A stretch of DNA of 64,000 nt, from contig NZ_JAIVFS010000009.1 in the NCBI RefSeq assembly GCF_020829645.1, forward strand, positions 92,168-156,167. The letters are read 5' to 3'. Both the position numbers and the translations under genes were made by a program. Of this stretch, positions 1-8,817 are shown piece by piece. Source of the stretch: Nostoc mirabile CHAB5784. GTDB lineage: Bacteria > Cyanobacteriota > Cyanobacteriia > Cyanobacteriales > Nostocaceae. Below the pieces are notes generated by a model. It made no database searches, was not told where the DNA came from, and saw nothing but the letters and a program-made list of their open reading frames with translations. Position 1 is the stretch's first letter, and each line of letters opens with the position of its first letter.

Positions 1-54
1 TCAAAATCTGTTCATCAAGACCTACTGAAAGCGATGCAAAGCCTACCTGTTTGA
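1..54 (+). CDS. Possible C-terminal end of an upstream gene (partial)
   Basis: The first frame is open from base 1 and stops with TGA at 52-54, giving 17 residues ending in LLKAMQSLPV. It could be the 3' end of a gene that begins before the window. The stretch is too short to identify or to separate from chance. Confidence 0.25.
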   Translation, partial: SKSVHQDLLKAMQSLPV

Positions 55-128
55 GGGTAAATAATTAGTTAATTATTTACCGAAATTAATGGGTTTAAAG
101 CCCCGTCATAAAGGACGGCTTTCTAGAT

Positions 129-1379
129 ATGTGCTACAATCTTATCGTCAGCTATAACGATAAGATGATCATCTACGAATCCAAGCTAGAAGGAACAAAA
201 GACCAGTACGAGCGGCTAAACAACGCCATTCGTACTGGTCTTTTTGTGCGAAATTCTATTATTCGGGCTTGGATAGATGGATTAATAAAAAGTCGCAATG
301 ATGCCTACAAATATTGCAAGGTCTTAGCCGATAATCCTGAATTTCCTTGGGCACGTTTGTTAAATTCTCAAGCGCGACAAGCGCACGCTGAAAGAGCGTG
401 GGCAAGCATCGAGAGATTTTACCGCAACTGTGCTTCAAAGATTCAAGGAAGTAAGGGTTTTCCAAAGTTCAAGAAACAGCAAACTAAAGCCTCGGCAGAA
501 TATAAAATTTCGGGTTGGAAACTTTCAGATGACAGGCGTTATATAGAATTCACTGATGGATTCAAAGCTGGTTCATTTAAACTTTGGGGAACTAGAAACC
601 TGCATTACTACCAGCTTGATCAGATTAAACGGGTCAAAGTTGTTAGACGACACGATGGCTATTACGCGCAGTTTTTAATTGACCACAAGCGGGAGGAAAA
701 TAAAGAATTAAGTGGGCGACAGATTGGGCTGGATGTCGGTTTAAATCATTTCTACACCGATAGCAATGGTTTCAAAATAGATAATCCGAGGTTTTTGAGA
801 AAAGATGAACGTAAAATAAAACAGATGCAAAGACGTTTATCTAAAACTCAAAAACATAGTAAAAATAGAGCCAAAGCGAGAAACAAATTAGGTAGAGCGC
901 ATCTTAAGGTATCACGCAGACGTAACGATTGGGTTTGTAAATTGGCCCAGCGCGTCATCCAGTCTAACGATTTGGTAGCGATTGAAAACCTAAAAGTGCG
1001 TAACATGATTAAAAACCATTGTCTGGCTAAGTCAATATCTGATGCTGCTTGGGTTCGGTTTCGAGAATGGTTAGAGTATTTTGGAACTGTTTATGGAGTT
1101 CCGGTAATAACCGTGAACCCAAACTATACCTCCCAAAATTGCTCGAACTGTGGAGAAACTGTAGTCAAAACATTGAGTACCAGAACGCATAAATGTCTGC
1201 ATTGTGGCTACGTTGCGGACAGAGATGAAAATGCAGCGTTGAACATCTTGAAATTAGCTCTGAAAGAATTAGTAAATACGGTGGGGCACACCGAAATTAA
1301 CGTCTCTGGAGAGATTCCCCTCTGTTTGAACGTGGAAACGCAGTCAAGTAAGGGAACTCGAAGAAAGAGAAAAGCCTGA
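129..1379 (+). CDS. tnpB: TnpB RNA-guided nuclease of an IS200/IS605 element
   Basis: This is an OrfB/TnpB protein of 416 residues, within the family's usual 350-450. The RuvC-like active site looks complete: Asp in LDVGLNHF (about residue 202), Glu in AIENLKV (about 286) and Asp in DRDENAALN (about 366). The C-terminal CxxC...CxxC zinc ribbon (NCSNCG, KCLHCG) is also intact. TnpB proteins are RNA-guided DNA endonucleases that favour retention of their element, using an omegaRNA that overlaps the 3' end of the gene. An alternative ATG at 165 gives MIIYESKLEGTK, closer to the usual N-terminus, and may be the real start. The gene is intact and probably functional, but it has no TnpA partner here. 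Confidence 0.9.
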   Translation: MCYNLIVSYNDKMIIYESKLEGTKDQYERLNNAIRTGLFVRNSIIRAWIDGLIKSRNDAYKYCKVLADNPEFPWARLLNSQARQAHAERAWASIERFYRNCASKIQGSKGFPKFKKQQTKASAEYKISGWKLSDDRRYIEFTDGFKAGSFKLWGTRNLHYYQLDQIKRVKVVRRHDGYYAQFLIDHKREENKELSGRQIGLDVGLNHFYTDSNGFKIDNPRFLRKDERKIKQMQRRLSKTQKHSKNRAKARNKLGRAHLKVSRRRNDWVCKLAQRVIQSNDLVAIENLKVRNMIKNHCLAKSISDAAWVRFREWLEYFGTVYGVPVITVNPNYTSQNCSNCGETVVKTLSTRTHKCLHCGYVADRDENAALNILKLALKELVNTVGHTEINVSGEIPLCLNVETQSSKGTRRKRKA

Positions 1380-1420
1380 AAGTGATTTCAGGAATCCTCG
1401 TCCCTTTTAGGGCGAGGAGG
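1290..1420 (+). ncRNA. Probable omegaRNA region at the 3' end of tnpB
   Basis: In IS200/IS605 elements the guide RNA overlaps the tnpB 3' end and runs through the right-end hairpin into flanking DNA. Here the hairpin at 1396-1417 fits that place, so the guide would be read from bases just before panE. This is inferred from family knowledge; the boundaries are approximate. Confidence 0.35.
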
Positions 1421-1445
1421 ATGTCAATAACTATCCTTAAATAAA

Positions 1446-2423
1446 ATGAAAATTTGTATTGTTGGCGCGGGTGCGATTGGTGGATATTTAGGAGCGAAAT
1501 TGGCACTGGCAGGTGAAGCCGTGACATTAATCGCTCGTGGTTCTCATTTGGAGGCAATTCAAAAAAATGGGCTGAAGTTGCTCATGGCAGACGGTTCTAG
1601 CCAAATTGTTACTCCGTTGGCAACTAGCGATATCCAGTCAGCAGGGCCACAAGATGTAGTAATTTTAACTGTCAAGGCTCACAGTGTTCCAGTGATCGCA
1701 CCTTCTCTCCCTGCACTCTACAATCCTCATACGATGGTGGTAACAGCCCAAAATGGCGTTCCTTGGTGGTACTTTCGTAAGTATGGCGGTGAGTATGAAG
1801 GGACGCGGATTCAATCGGTTGACCTAGATGGGATTATTGAAGCTAGTATCGGTGCCCAACGCGCCATCGGTTGTGTTGTTTACCCAGCAACTGAGATAAT
1901 TGAACCAGGTGTGATTAAGCATATTGAAGGCGATCGCTTTACTCTTGGTGAAATCGATGGCACTAAAACAGAACGCATCCAATTATTGGCACAGACTTTA
2001 AAACAGGCAGGATTCAAAGCACCAATCCGCAATCAAATTCGCACGGAAATTTGGATTAAGTTGTGGGGGAATGTGGCATTTAATCCCATCAGTGCCCTGA
2101 CTGGTGCTACTCTAGAGGATATTTGTCGCTATCCCCTCACCCGTGAACTAGCGCGGCAAATGATGACAGAAACTCAAGCGATCGCGGAAAATTTGGGTAT
2201 AAAGTTTGGCATCACTTTAGAACAGCGAATTAATGGGGCAGAAAATGTTGGTGCCCATAAAACCTCGATGCTACAAGATATTGAAGCCGGACGCGCTACG
2301 GAGATAGATGCTATTGTTGGCGCGGTGGCAGAATTAGGAAAACTTACTCAAATTCCCACACCTTATATTGATGCTATTTATGCCAGCGTCAAGCTGCTGG
2401 AGGCCACCAAAGTGAGAATTTAA
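1446..2423 (+). CDS. panE: 2-dehydropantoate 2-reductase (ketopantoate reductase)
   Basis: PanE/ApbA reduces ketopantoate to pantoate with NADPH in the cytosol, a step of pantothenate and CoA synthesis. The protein has 325 residues, normal for the family. The Rossmann motif GAGAIGG is at residues 7-13 and a TVKAHS segment near residue 77 fits the cofactor pocket. A conserved segment IKLWGNVAFNPISALTG carries the expected catalytic Lys and Asn and opens the helical C-terminal domain. The start ATG at 1446 places the nucleotide motif at the very N-terminus as usual. The gene sits just after the TnpB element, so its own promoter was probably displaced or is supplied by the element. coaBC at 61 kb acts in the same pathway but is not linked. 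Confidence 0.9.
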   Translation: MKICIVGAGAIGGYLGAKLALAGEAVTLIARGSHLEAIQKNGLKLLMADGSSQIVTPLATSDIQSAGPQDVVILTVKAHSVPVIAPSLPALYNPHTMVVTAQNGVPWWYFRKYGGEYEGTRIQSVDLDGIIEASIGAQRAIGCVVYPATEIIEPGVIKHIEGDRFTLGEIDGTKTERIQLLAQTLKQAGFKAPIRNQIRTEIWIKLWGNVAFNPISALTGATLEDICRYPLTRELARQMMTETQAIAENLGIKFGITLEQRINGAENVGAHKTSMLQDIEAGRATEIDAIVGAVAELGKLTQIPTPYIDAIYASVKLLEATKVRI

Positions 2424-2839
2424 TAGTCCAGTCAGGAGCCTGATTTTGTATCGTGAACTCGGTTGAGAGCTTTTTTGGCTCCTTTCCTACGGGACGCTAA
2501 CACGGACAAGTTCTGGAAGACTGGCAGATATATAGCGACGACTTATATCATGTCCGCATAATTAGTTATGATTCCCACAGTCATTGCACCCCACCCCGAC
2601 AATCGTCGCTTTGTCTCCCCCCCTGCTTGCGAGGAGGGGATTAAGGGGAGCCAGTGCGGTCTTGGGGTCTCCCCAAGTGGAGCCGGATAGCGTGTGGGGT
2701 TCTTCGGGTTTAATAAGTAATCAAGCGGACATGATATTATTTGACCAAATGTCACTCGATTGATAATAGCAGGTTATTAGCATGATAAATATTGAGATAT
2801 AATTTTTTGAGGCGCGATCGCATTTGTATTTTTAACCTT
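2424..2839. other. Intergenic region with a nested palindromic element
   Basis: There is no gene here. The region holds a 191-bp inverted-repeat element (2546-2736) and a short unmatched stretch after panE. An AGGAGCC/GGCTCCT pair around 2435-2485 could form a weak hairpin at the panE 3' end, but its loop is long and no T-tract follows at the right place. Confidence 0.5.
2546..2736. repeat. MITE-like element, TATCATGTCCGC termini
   Basis: Perfect 12-bp inverted repeats TATCATGTCCGC (2546-2557) and GCGGACATGATA (2725-2736) enclose a core with a CACCCCACCCCG start and an AGGAGGGGATTAAGGGG segment. The core belongs to the same palindromic family as those at 23.6 kb and 38.6 kb, which have different outer ends. 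Confidence 0.7.
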
Positions 2840-5800
2840 ATGAGTCATCCTTCTTGCCTTACAATCCTGCTGATTGATGATTGCGTCGAAAATCGGCTGG
2901 AATTGTCTCACTTCTTACAGCAGGACAGCCTATATACCTATCGCATATTGGAGTTTGAGAAGGCAACGCAAGCCCTGGAATGGTGTCAACAGGAGATACC
3001 AGATATCATTTTGCTGGATTTTGTGTTGCCTAATGGGGATAGCCTGAAGTTTATTCAGCAATTTCGGGAATGCCATAGCAATACCCAAACTGCTGTGATT
3101 ATGCTGACAGGACAAGGCGATGAAATTATCGCTGTCTGTGGGATGATAAAAAATGGTGTTCAGGATTATGTAGTTAAAGATAAACTCACGGCTGAAGTTC
3201 TTCAAGGCGCAATTCATCATGCCGTTGAACGGATGTATCTGACTCGAGAGTTAGAACAAAGTCGGGAACAACAACAACTGATTGCCGCGATCGCCTTACG
3301 GATTCGTCAGTCTTTTAAAGTAGAAGAAATTCTGCGTGCCACAGTAACAGAAGCGCGGCAGTTTCTCAAAGCAGACCGAGTAGTTGTCTATCAATTTCAG
3401 CCAGATATGAGCGACAGCATTGTGGCGGAGTCAGTGCTTCCTGGTTGGACGGTAGCTTTGGGGAGGCAGATTCGGGACACCTACCTTCAACAGGGAGCCG
3501 GGAGGGATTATCGCCAGGGAAAAAAACGGGCGATGAATGACATTTATCAGGCTGGCTTAACGAATTGTCATTTGCATCTTTTAGAACAATTTGAAGTTAA
3601 AGCTAATCTGGTAGTACCTATTTTGGTCAAAGAGCAATTGTGGGGATTATTAATTGCTCACCAATGTAGTGCATCTCGTCACTGGCAATCGTTGGAATTG
3701 GATTTGTTAGATCAACTAGCGGTGCAAATAGCGATCGCTATTCAACAAACGAGTGCATATCAGCAAGCACAGGCAGAACGCCAACGCACAGAAGCAGCCC
3801 TAAAAGCCAGCGAAGAGAAACTCAAACTCACCCTAAATTTTGCTGCTATTGGCTATTGGGAATGGAACCCAATCACCAATCAAATATTTACCGAGAATGC
3901 AATTCACTGTCTTTGTTCTGAGCCGAGTGGTGCAAACCTAACTTATGAACAATGGCTCAATCAGGTATATCCAGAGGATCGGGAATGGGTTGAGCAGAAA
4001 TTTAGGCAGGCGATCACAACACAGACTGATTATGCTGTGGAATACCGGGTTACCTGGCAAGATGGCAGCATTCACTGGGTATCGCTAAAAGGACGGGGAC
4101 TTTATGACGAAACCGGACAACTGCTGCGGATGCTGGGCGTGCTAATTGACATCACAGAACGCAAGCTCTCAGAAGAGGAGCGGCGGCACGCAGAGATACC
4201 GCAAATTGAATTACATCTTATGGAGCAGATTCTGGAAGTAGTCCTAGCAGGTTACTGGGATTGGGATATTCCAGGCAATCACGAGTACTTGAGCTTAACC
4301 TTCAAACAGATGTTCGGCTATGAAGATCATGAGTTGCCAAATACACCAGAGAGCTGGCAACGCCTGATTTTTCCAGAGGATTTACCAGGTGTTCTGGAAA
4401 TTTTCGAGCAACATGTCCAAAGTCGTGGAAAAATTCCCTATTACAATGAAGTGAGATATCGGCATAAGGATGGTTCTACCGTTTGGGTCATTTGTTCCGG
4501 TTGTGTCATTGCGTGGGATCAAGACGGCAATCCCCTTCGCATGATTGGTTGCCATATTGACATAACAAAACGCAAACAAGTAGAAGAAGCCCTCAAAGAG
4601 AGCGAACAACGTTATGCAACATTGACAAAAGCGGCTCCTGTGGCTATTTTCCGGCTTGACAATGCTGGTAACTGTATTTACGTTAACGATCGCTGGAGCG
4701 ATCTCACGGGTAGACCAACACAGGCAGCATTGGGGATGGGGTGGGCAGAAGCAATATACCTAGAAGACCGCGATCGCATCCTCAGAGAATGGTATGAGGT
4801 GCAATTAGAGCAAACAGAACTTTTTTACAACGAGGGTAGGCATCTGCGCCCAGATGGTAGTATCAACTGGTTTCACTGCTATGTGTTACCTGAAACTAAC
4901 ACCAGTGGAGCTATTATCGGCTATATCGGTACACTAACGGATATCAGTAATCGCAAACAAGCCGAACAAGAACTCATCCACAACAGAGATTTGCGAGAAG
5001 CAATTTTTAACGAATCTGCCGATGCCATCTTTCTGGTTGATCCGCAAACACTGCTCACCTTGGATTGCAATCGGCAGTCGGTAGAACTGTTTGAGGCGGC
5101 TGACAAAACTGAATTGATCAATATTCATGGGCAGACGCTCCAACGCTATCCATTCACTGCCAGCGAAACGGATGCGATCGTAAGAGATATGCAGTCAAAA
5201 GGTGTTTGGAGCCGAGAGATTGAATATGTTACTCTTCAGGGTAAGATTTTTTGGGGAAACATTGCAGTTAAACCGATTACTGTAGCCGGACGTACTATAA
5301 ATTTAGTGCGGATCACTGATATCAGCGAACAGCAAGCTGCGCTACGCGATCGTAAACTTGCCGAAGCACAACTGCGGCAGACGAATCAGCAACTTGCTAA
5401 CACCAACGTGGAACTTGCCCGCGCTACTCGCCTCAAAGACGAATTTCTCGCAAACATGAGCCATGAACTGCGAACACCTCTCAATGCTATTTTGGGGATG
5501 TCAGAGGGCTTACAGGAAAGTGTATTTGGCTCCATTAATGAAAGACAAGCAAAAGCGATCGCTACTATTGAGGGCAGTGGCAGACATTTGCTAGAACTAA
5601 TCAACGACATTTTAGACTTGTCTAAAATCGAATCTGGCAAACTGGAACTGCAATTGAGCGATGTTTCTGTCAGGAGCCTCTGTGATGCTAGCCTTGCCTT
5701 TGTCAAACAGATGGCTTTGAAAAAAAATATTCATCTTAGTATTCATATTTCTGAAAATATTGACAGCATCCAAGTAGACGATCGCCGCCTGTCTCAAGTA

Positions 5801-7042
5801 CTAATCAACCTACTGAGTAACGCTGTCAAGTTCACGCCAGAAGGGGGATCTGTAACGCTAGAAGTCCGGCTGGAAGAAGCAGGGGAGCAGGGGAGCAGGG
5901 GAGCAGAGGGAGCAGGGGGAGCAGGGGGAGCAGGGGGAGCAGGGGAAGTAAATTCTGCCTTGTCTTCCTTATCTTCCCGAAACCTCTGTTTCCATGTCAC
6001 TGACACCGGCATTGGTATCGCTGCTGAAGAAATTGGTAAGCTGTTTCAGCCCTTCATTCAGCTTGACAGCAGCCTTAACCGCCAGTACAGTGGCACTGGT
6101 CTAGGTTTGGTACTTGTACAAAAGATTGTTACCCTACATGGAGGAACAGTCTCACTTAGCAGTAAAGTTGAAGAAGGAAGTTGTTTTACCGTCCGCATTC
6201 CCTACCATAGCAGCAATAATCTGTTAACAAGGCAAGTAACTGCTTCATTGCCCAGCTATAGTTTAACTGCTGAGAATGCTCAAGTTTTGATTGTGGAAGA
6301 TTCTGTTGCGGCGGCTGACCAAATTACTCGCTACTTCAGCGAAATGGGAATGCAACCCATCATTTATCCCAAAGGTGAAGGAGCTGTAGAAGAAGTGCTG
6401 CGCCTTCAGCCTGCTCTAGTTATCCTGGATCTGCAACTACCGAATCTATCGGGTTGGGACGTGCTAAATCAACTCAAGAGCAACCCAAAAACCAAAGATA
6501 TTCCAGTAATCATTATTTCAGTCGTGGATGAGCGTAGCAAAGGACTGGCTCAGGGAGCGTTTGAATATCTGATCAAACCCATTACCCGCGCTCAACTTCA
6601 AGCAACTATAAATAAACTACAACATTCTGCCCATTCCGAGTCGCCAAATTTGGTATTACCAAAAGCCGCTCTGAAACCACCTTTGATTTTGCTGGCAGAA
6701 GATAATCAAGCAAATATTGATACCATGTCCGGTTATCTTGAAGGTCGAGGCTATCATCTCATTTTGGCAAACAATGGACAACAAGCTATCGACCTTGTTA
6801 AAGTTCAACGCCCCGACTTAATTGTGATGGACATTCAAATGCCGGAAATGGATGGGTTGGAAGCAATGCGCCGCATCCGTGATGAGCGGCAATTTGTGGA
6901 TATTCCGATGATTGCACTAACGGCGTTAGCCATGCCAGGCGATCGCGAAACTTGTTTAGCGGCCGGAGCTAATGAATATTTGACTAAACCCGTAAAACTT
7001 AAACAGCTTGTAGCCAGAATTCAACAACTTTTAGGAAAGTAG
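2840..7042 (+). CDS. Hybrid histidine kinase: REC-GAF-PASx4-HisKA-HATPase-REC-REC
   Basis: A very large (1,400 residue) soluble sensor kinase. Domains in order: receiver (Asp about residue 60, ILLDFVLP), GAF (about 155-320), four PAS/PAC units (about 320-840), HisKA with His about 875 (NMSHELRTPLN), HATPase (N box LINLLSNAVKF, G1 DTGIGI, G2 GTGLGL), then two receivers (ILDLQLP and VMDIQMP). It would autophosphorylate on His and pass phosphate to its own receivers. I prefer the ATG at 2840 over an upstream TTG at 2792 because it starts just before the receiver. Unusual: a Gly/Ala/Glu-rich stretch (about residues 1011-1045) interrupts the ATPase domain. The next kinase gene begins 12 bp downstream, so the two are probably co-transcribed. 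The ligand is unknown. Confidence 0.9.
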   Translation: MSHPSCLTILLIDDCVENRLELSHFLQQDSLYTYRILEFEKATQALEWCQQEIPDIILLDFVLPNGDSLKFIQQFRECHSNTQTAVIMLTGQGDEIIAVCGMIKNGVQDYVVKDKLTAEVLQGAIHHAVERMYLTRELEQSREQQQLIAAIALRIRQSFKVEEILRATVTEARQFLKADRVVVYQFQPDMSDSIVAESVLPGWTVALGRQIRDTYLQQGAGRDYRQGKKRAMNDIYQAGLTNCHLHLLEQFEVKANLVVPILVKEQLWGLLIAHQCSASRHWQSLELDLLDQLAVQIAIAIQQTSAYQQAQAERQRTEAALKASEEKLKLTLNFAAIGYWEWNPITNQIFTENAIHCLCSEPSGANLTYEQWLNQVYPEDREWVEQKFRQAITTQTDYAVEYRVTWQDGSIHWVSLKGRGLYDETGQLLRMLGVLIDITERKLSEEERRHAEIPQIELHLMEQILEVVLAGYWDWDIPGNHEYLSLTFKQMFGYEDHELPNTPESWQRLIFPEDLPGVLEIFEQHVQSRGKIPYYNEVRYRHKDGSTVWVICSGCVIAWDQDGNPLRMIGCHIDITKRKQVEEALKESEQRYATLTKAAPVAIFRLDNAGNCIYVNDRWSDLTGRPTQAALGMGWAEAIYLEDRDRILREWYEVQLEQTELFYNEGRHLRPDGSINWFHCYVLPETNTSGAIIGYIGTLTDISNRKQAEQELIHNRDLREAIFNESADAIFLVDPQTLLTLDCNRQSVELFEAADKTELINIHGQTLQRYPFTASETDAIVRDMQSKGVWSREIEYVTLQGKIFWGNIAVKPITVAGRTINLVRITDISEQQAALRDRKLAEAQLRQTNQQLANTNVELARATRLKDEFLANMSHELRTPLNAILGMSEGLQESVFGSINERQAKAIATIEGSGRHLLELINDILDLSKIESGKLELQLSDVSVRSLCDASLAFVKQMALKKNIHLSIHISENIDSIQVDDRRLSQVLINLLSNAVKFTPEGGSVTLEVRLEEAGEQGSRGAEGAGGAGGAGGAGEVNSALSSLSSRNLCFHVTDTGIGIAAEEIGKLFQPFIQLDSSLNRQYSGTGLGLVLVQKIVTLHGGTVSLSSKVEEGSCFTVRIPYHSSNNLLTRQVTASLPSYSLTAENAQVLIVEDSVAAADQITRYFSEMGMQPIIYPKGEGAVEEVLRLQPALVILDLQLPNLSGWDVLNQLKSNPKTKDIPVIIISVVDERSKGLAQGAFEYLIKPITRAQLQATINKLQHSAHSESPNLVLPKAALKPPLILLAEDNQANIDTMSGYLEGRGYHLILANNGQQAIDLVKVQRPDLIVMDIQMPEMDGLEAMRRIRDERQFVDIPMIALTALAMPGDRETCLAAGANEYLTKPVKLKQLVARIQQLLGK
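5873..5975 (+). repeat. GGGGGAGCA tandem repeat inside the kinase gene
   Basis: A G-rich run of about nine-base units (GGGGGAGCA and variants) is translated in frame as repeating Gly-Ala-Gly, followed by an SALSSLSS stretch. Similar G/C-rich unit repeats are intergenic elsewhere in this window (27.4 kb and 41.4 kb). Confidence 0.85.
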
Positions 7043-7054
7043 CGGAAATTCTCG

Positions 7055-8134
7055 ATGCATAGTCAACCCTCTATTTTAGTGATCGATGATGAACCCGATA
7101 ACTTTGATGTTGTTGAAACCTTGCTGGATGGTGAAAACTACCAGCTATACTACGCTCTTAGTGGTCAACAAGCTCTAAATCGCCTCAAAAGTTTTCAACC
7201 CGATCTGATTTTGCTCGATGTAATGATGCCTCATCTAGATGGGATGGAAGTCTGCCAGCGCATCAAAGCCGATCCACAATGGCAAGCGGTTCCGATTATT
7301 ATGGTGACTGCATTAACCGCTAAAGAAGATTTGGCTAGATGTCTGGCGATGGGTGCAGATGACTTCATTAGTAAACCCATCAATGGTGTGGAATTACGAG
7401 CCAGAGTTCATTCCATGTTACGGATTAAGCAGCAGTATGACAGTATGCAAGTATTGATGAAACTGCGAGAAGACATGGTAAATATGATTGTGCATGATCT
7501 GCGAAATCCACTTACCAGTATTGTCTTAGGGACAGAAATTCTTCGGTTACCAGGTTTGTCACCTGAACAGCAGCAAGGAAAAGTTGATCAAATTTTCCTG
7601 GCTGCACAACAACTACAATCGTTGATTGATAGCTTGCTGATCATGGCAAAGCTGGAATCTGAGAAAATGGTTCTCAACTACACAGAAGTAGATATTTGTG
7701 CGCTGTGTATGTCAGCTGTAGAAGATATTAAGGCGATCGCTACCCAAAAAAACCTGACCCTGATATGTGAATTACCCGAACCTGGTAGCATTATTGCAGT
7801 AGATGCAGTTATCTTTCGTCGAGTGCTGGATAATTTGCTCTCCAATGCCATTAAGTTCTCACCGTCTAATTCTCAAGTAACTCTACGGGGAGAATATTTG
7901 GCAGGAGGAGGTGTGAAAGTGCAAGTCGTTGATTTCGGTTCCGGAGTCCGTCAAGACTTACGACAAATGATTTTCGAGAAGTATGAAATTGGAACTCGGA
8001 TGCCAGATGTTTCGCAAATTGGTTTAGGATTAGCTTTCTGCAAAATGGCGATCGAGGCACATTGCGGTACGATTACCATTGAAGATAATCATCCACATGG
8101 TAGTATCTTTACTGTATTACTAAAAAATAAATAA
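7055..8134 (+). CDS. Response regulator/histidine kinase (REC-HisKA-HATPase)
   Basis: A 359-residue cytosolic protein with an N-terminal receiver (Asp about residue 55, LILLDVMMP) joined to a kinase core: HisKA with His about 147 (MIVHDLRNPLTS), N box LDNLLSNAIKFS, and ATP-lid glycines in GLGLAFCK. No membrane segment or PAS domain is seen, so its input should be phosphate on its own receiver, perhaps from the large hybrid kinase encoded 12 bp upstream. There is no DNA-binding output domain; the downstream partner is not in the window. The ATG at 7055 is the natural start, right before SILVIDDEPDN. Confidence 0.88.
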   Translation: MHSQPSILVIDDEPDNFDVVETLLDGENYQLYYALSGQQALNRLKSFQPDLILLDVMMPHLDGMEVCQRIKADPQWQAVPIIMVTALTAKEDLARCLAMGADDFISKPINGVELRARVHSMLRIKQQYDSMQVLMKLREDMVNMIVHDLRNPLTSIVLGTEILRLPGLSPEQQQGKVDQIFLAAQQLQSLIDSLLIMAKLESEKMVLNYTEVDICALCMSAVEDIKAIATQKNLTLICELPEPGSIIAVDAVIFRRVLDNLLSNAIKFSPSNSQVTLRGEYLAGGGVKVQVVDFGSGVRQDLRQMIFEKYEIGTRMPDVSQIGLGLAFCKMAIEAHCGTITIEDNHPHGSIFTVLLKNK

Positions 8135-8143
8135 TACTTAAAT

Positions 8144-8173
8144 AATTCGTAATTCGTAATTCGTAATTCGTAA
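8144..8173. repeat. TTCGTAA short tandem repeat
   Basis: About four head-to-tail copies of the heptamer AATTCGT, a known class of short tandem repeats in heterocystous cyanobacteria. It lies just after the receiver-kinase stop codon. Confidence 0.9.
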
Positions 8174-8422
8174 ATTTTGTTTTGTAATGGGGATTTAACC
8201 CCAACACAAAACAAAATTTTTATTGAACCGGGGGACTTAAACCCACGGACAGGAGTTAAACTCTAGTAGGTTGTCGGCGAAATTGTAGAAGTATTTGCCA
8301 GCAAAACCTGCAAACTTCTCAAATTTAATGCTAAAAAACGTAGATTAAATAACTTGTAATTCTGAGTGTAGTTTGGGTTTGGCAGTATAGTTGCACAGTG
8401 GCAAAAAATGATTGAATAAAAT

Positions 8423-8630
8423 CCAATACAGTTCAATTAAGCAATTTTTTCCTTCTCTTTCTTCTCTTTCTTCTCTCTCTGTGTCGCGCCAGTTGCGTCT
8501 CCCCTTGGGAGAAGCAACTGGCGCGAACAAGTCGGGGAACCGCAAGGGCGCACTGGCTTCTCTGCGCCTCTGTGGTTCGTTAAAAAAACAACTTTGACAA
8601 AGAGTGCTAGCCTTAACCCAAGCGTATTGG
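8423..8630. repeat. MITE-like element, AATACGCTTGGGTTA family
   Basis: The right end is CCTTAACCCAAGCGTATTGG and the left end is a degenerate copy (CCAATACAGTTCAATTAAGC). The core contains CGCAAGGGCGCACTGGCTTC and a short internal repeat of AGTTGC/GCAACT. Related elements are at 18.1, 21.1 and 33.9 kb. Confidence 0.65.
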
Positions 8631-8817
8631 AATAAAATTTCCATTTTTTATTTAAAATGTTTTGGATGTATTCTTTCTTTTAAGAAATTCTCTATCGCTT
8701 TGCCTACAAAAAACCTTTAAAATTAGAATTTTACCTTGCTGCATGGCACAGGTATTATCTGCTCGATTGATGTGAAAGTTTCAGGTGCGGAATGCAAATT
8801 TTATAATTATCAAGTTT

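Larger units (their letters stand above)
57..1425 (+). mobile_element. IS200/IS605-type element carrying only tnpB
   Basis: A single tnpB gene is bracketed by structured ends. On the left there is a perfect 10-bp-arm hairpin at 57-80 (GTAAATAATT arms) and a second imperfect hairpin at about 100-121. On the right there is a hairpin at 1396-1417 (CCTCG/CGAGG arms). Subterminal hairpins rather than terminal inverted repeats are typical of IS200/IS605 elements. No Y1 transposase (TnpA) gene is present, so the copy would need TnpA from elsewhere. Exact ends are inferred. The right end lies about 25 bp before panE. Confidence 0.55.
8135..8817. other. Gene-free region of repeats
   Basis: Holds a TTCGTAA heptamer run (8144-8173), a GGGGATTTAACCCC palindrome near 8188, and a 208-bp inverted-repeat element (8423-8630). 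Frames here overlap only the repeat DNA and none looks real. From 8640 to 8817 I see only AT-rich DNA that probably includes the promoter of the transporter genes. Confidence 0.5.

Noticed and set aside
2792..2839. TTG start for the large hybrid kinase
   Set aside because: The extra 16 residues have no homology-like feature and the ATG at 2840 directly precedes the receiver domain.
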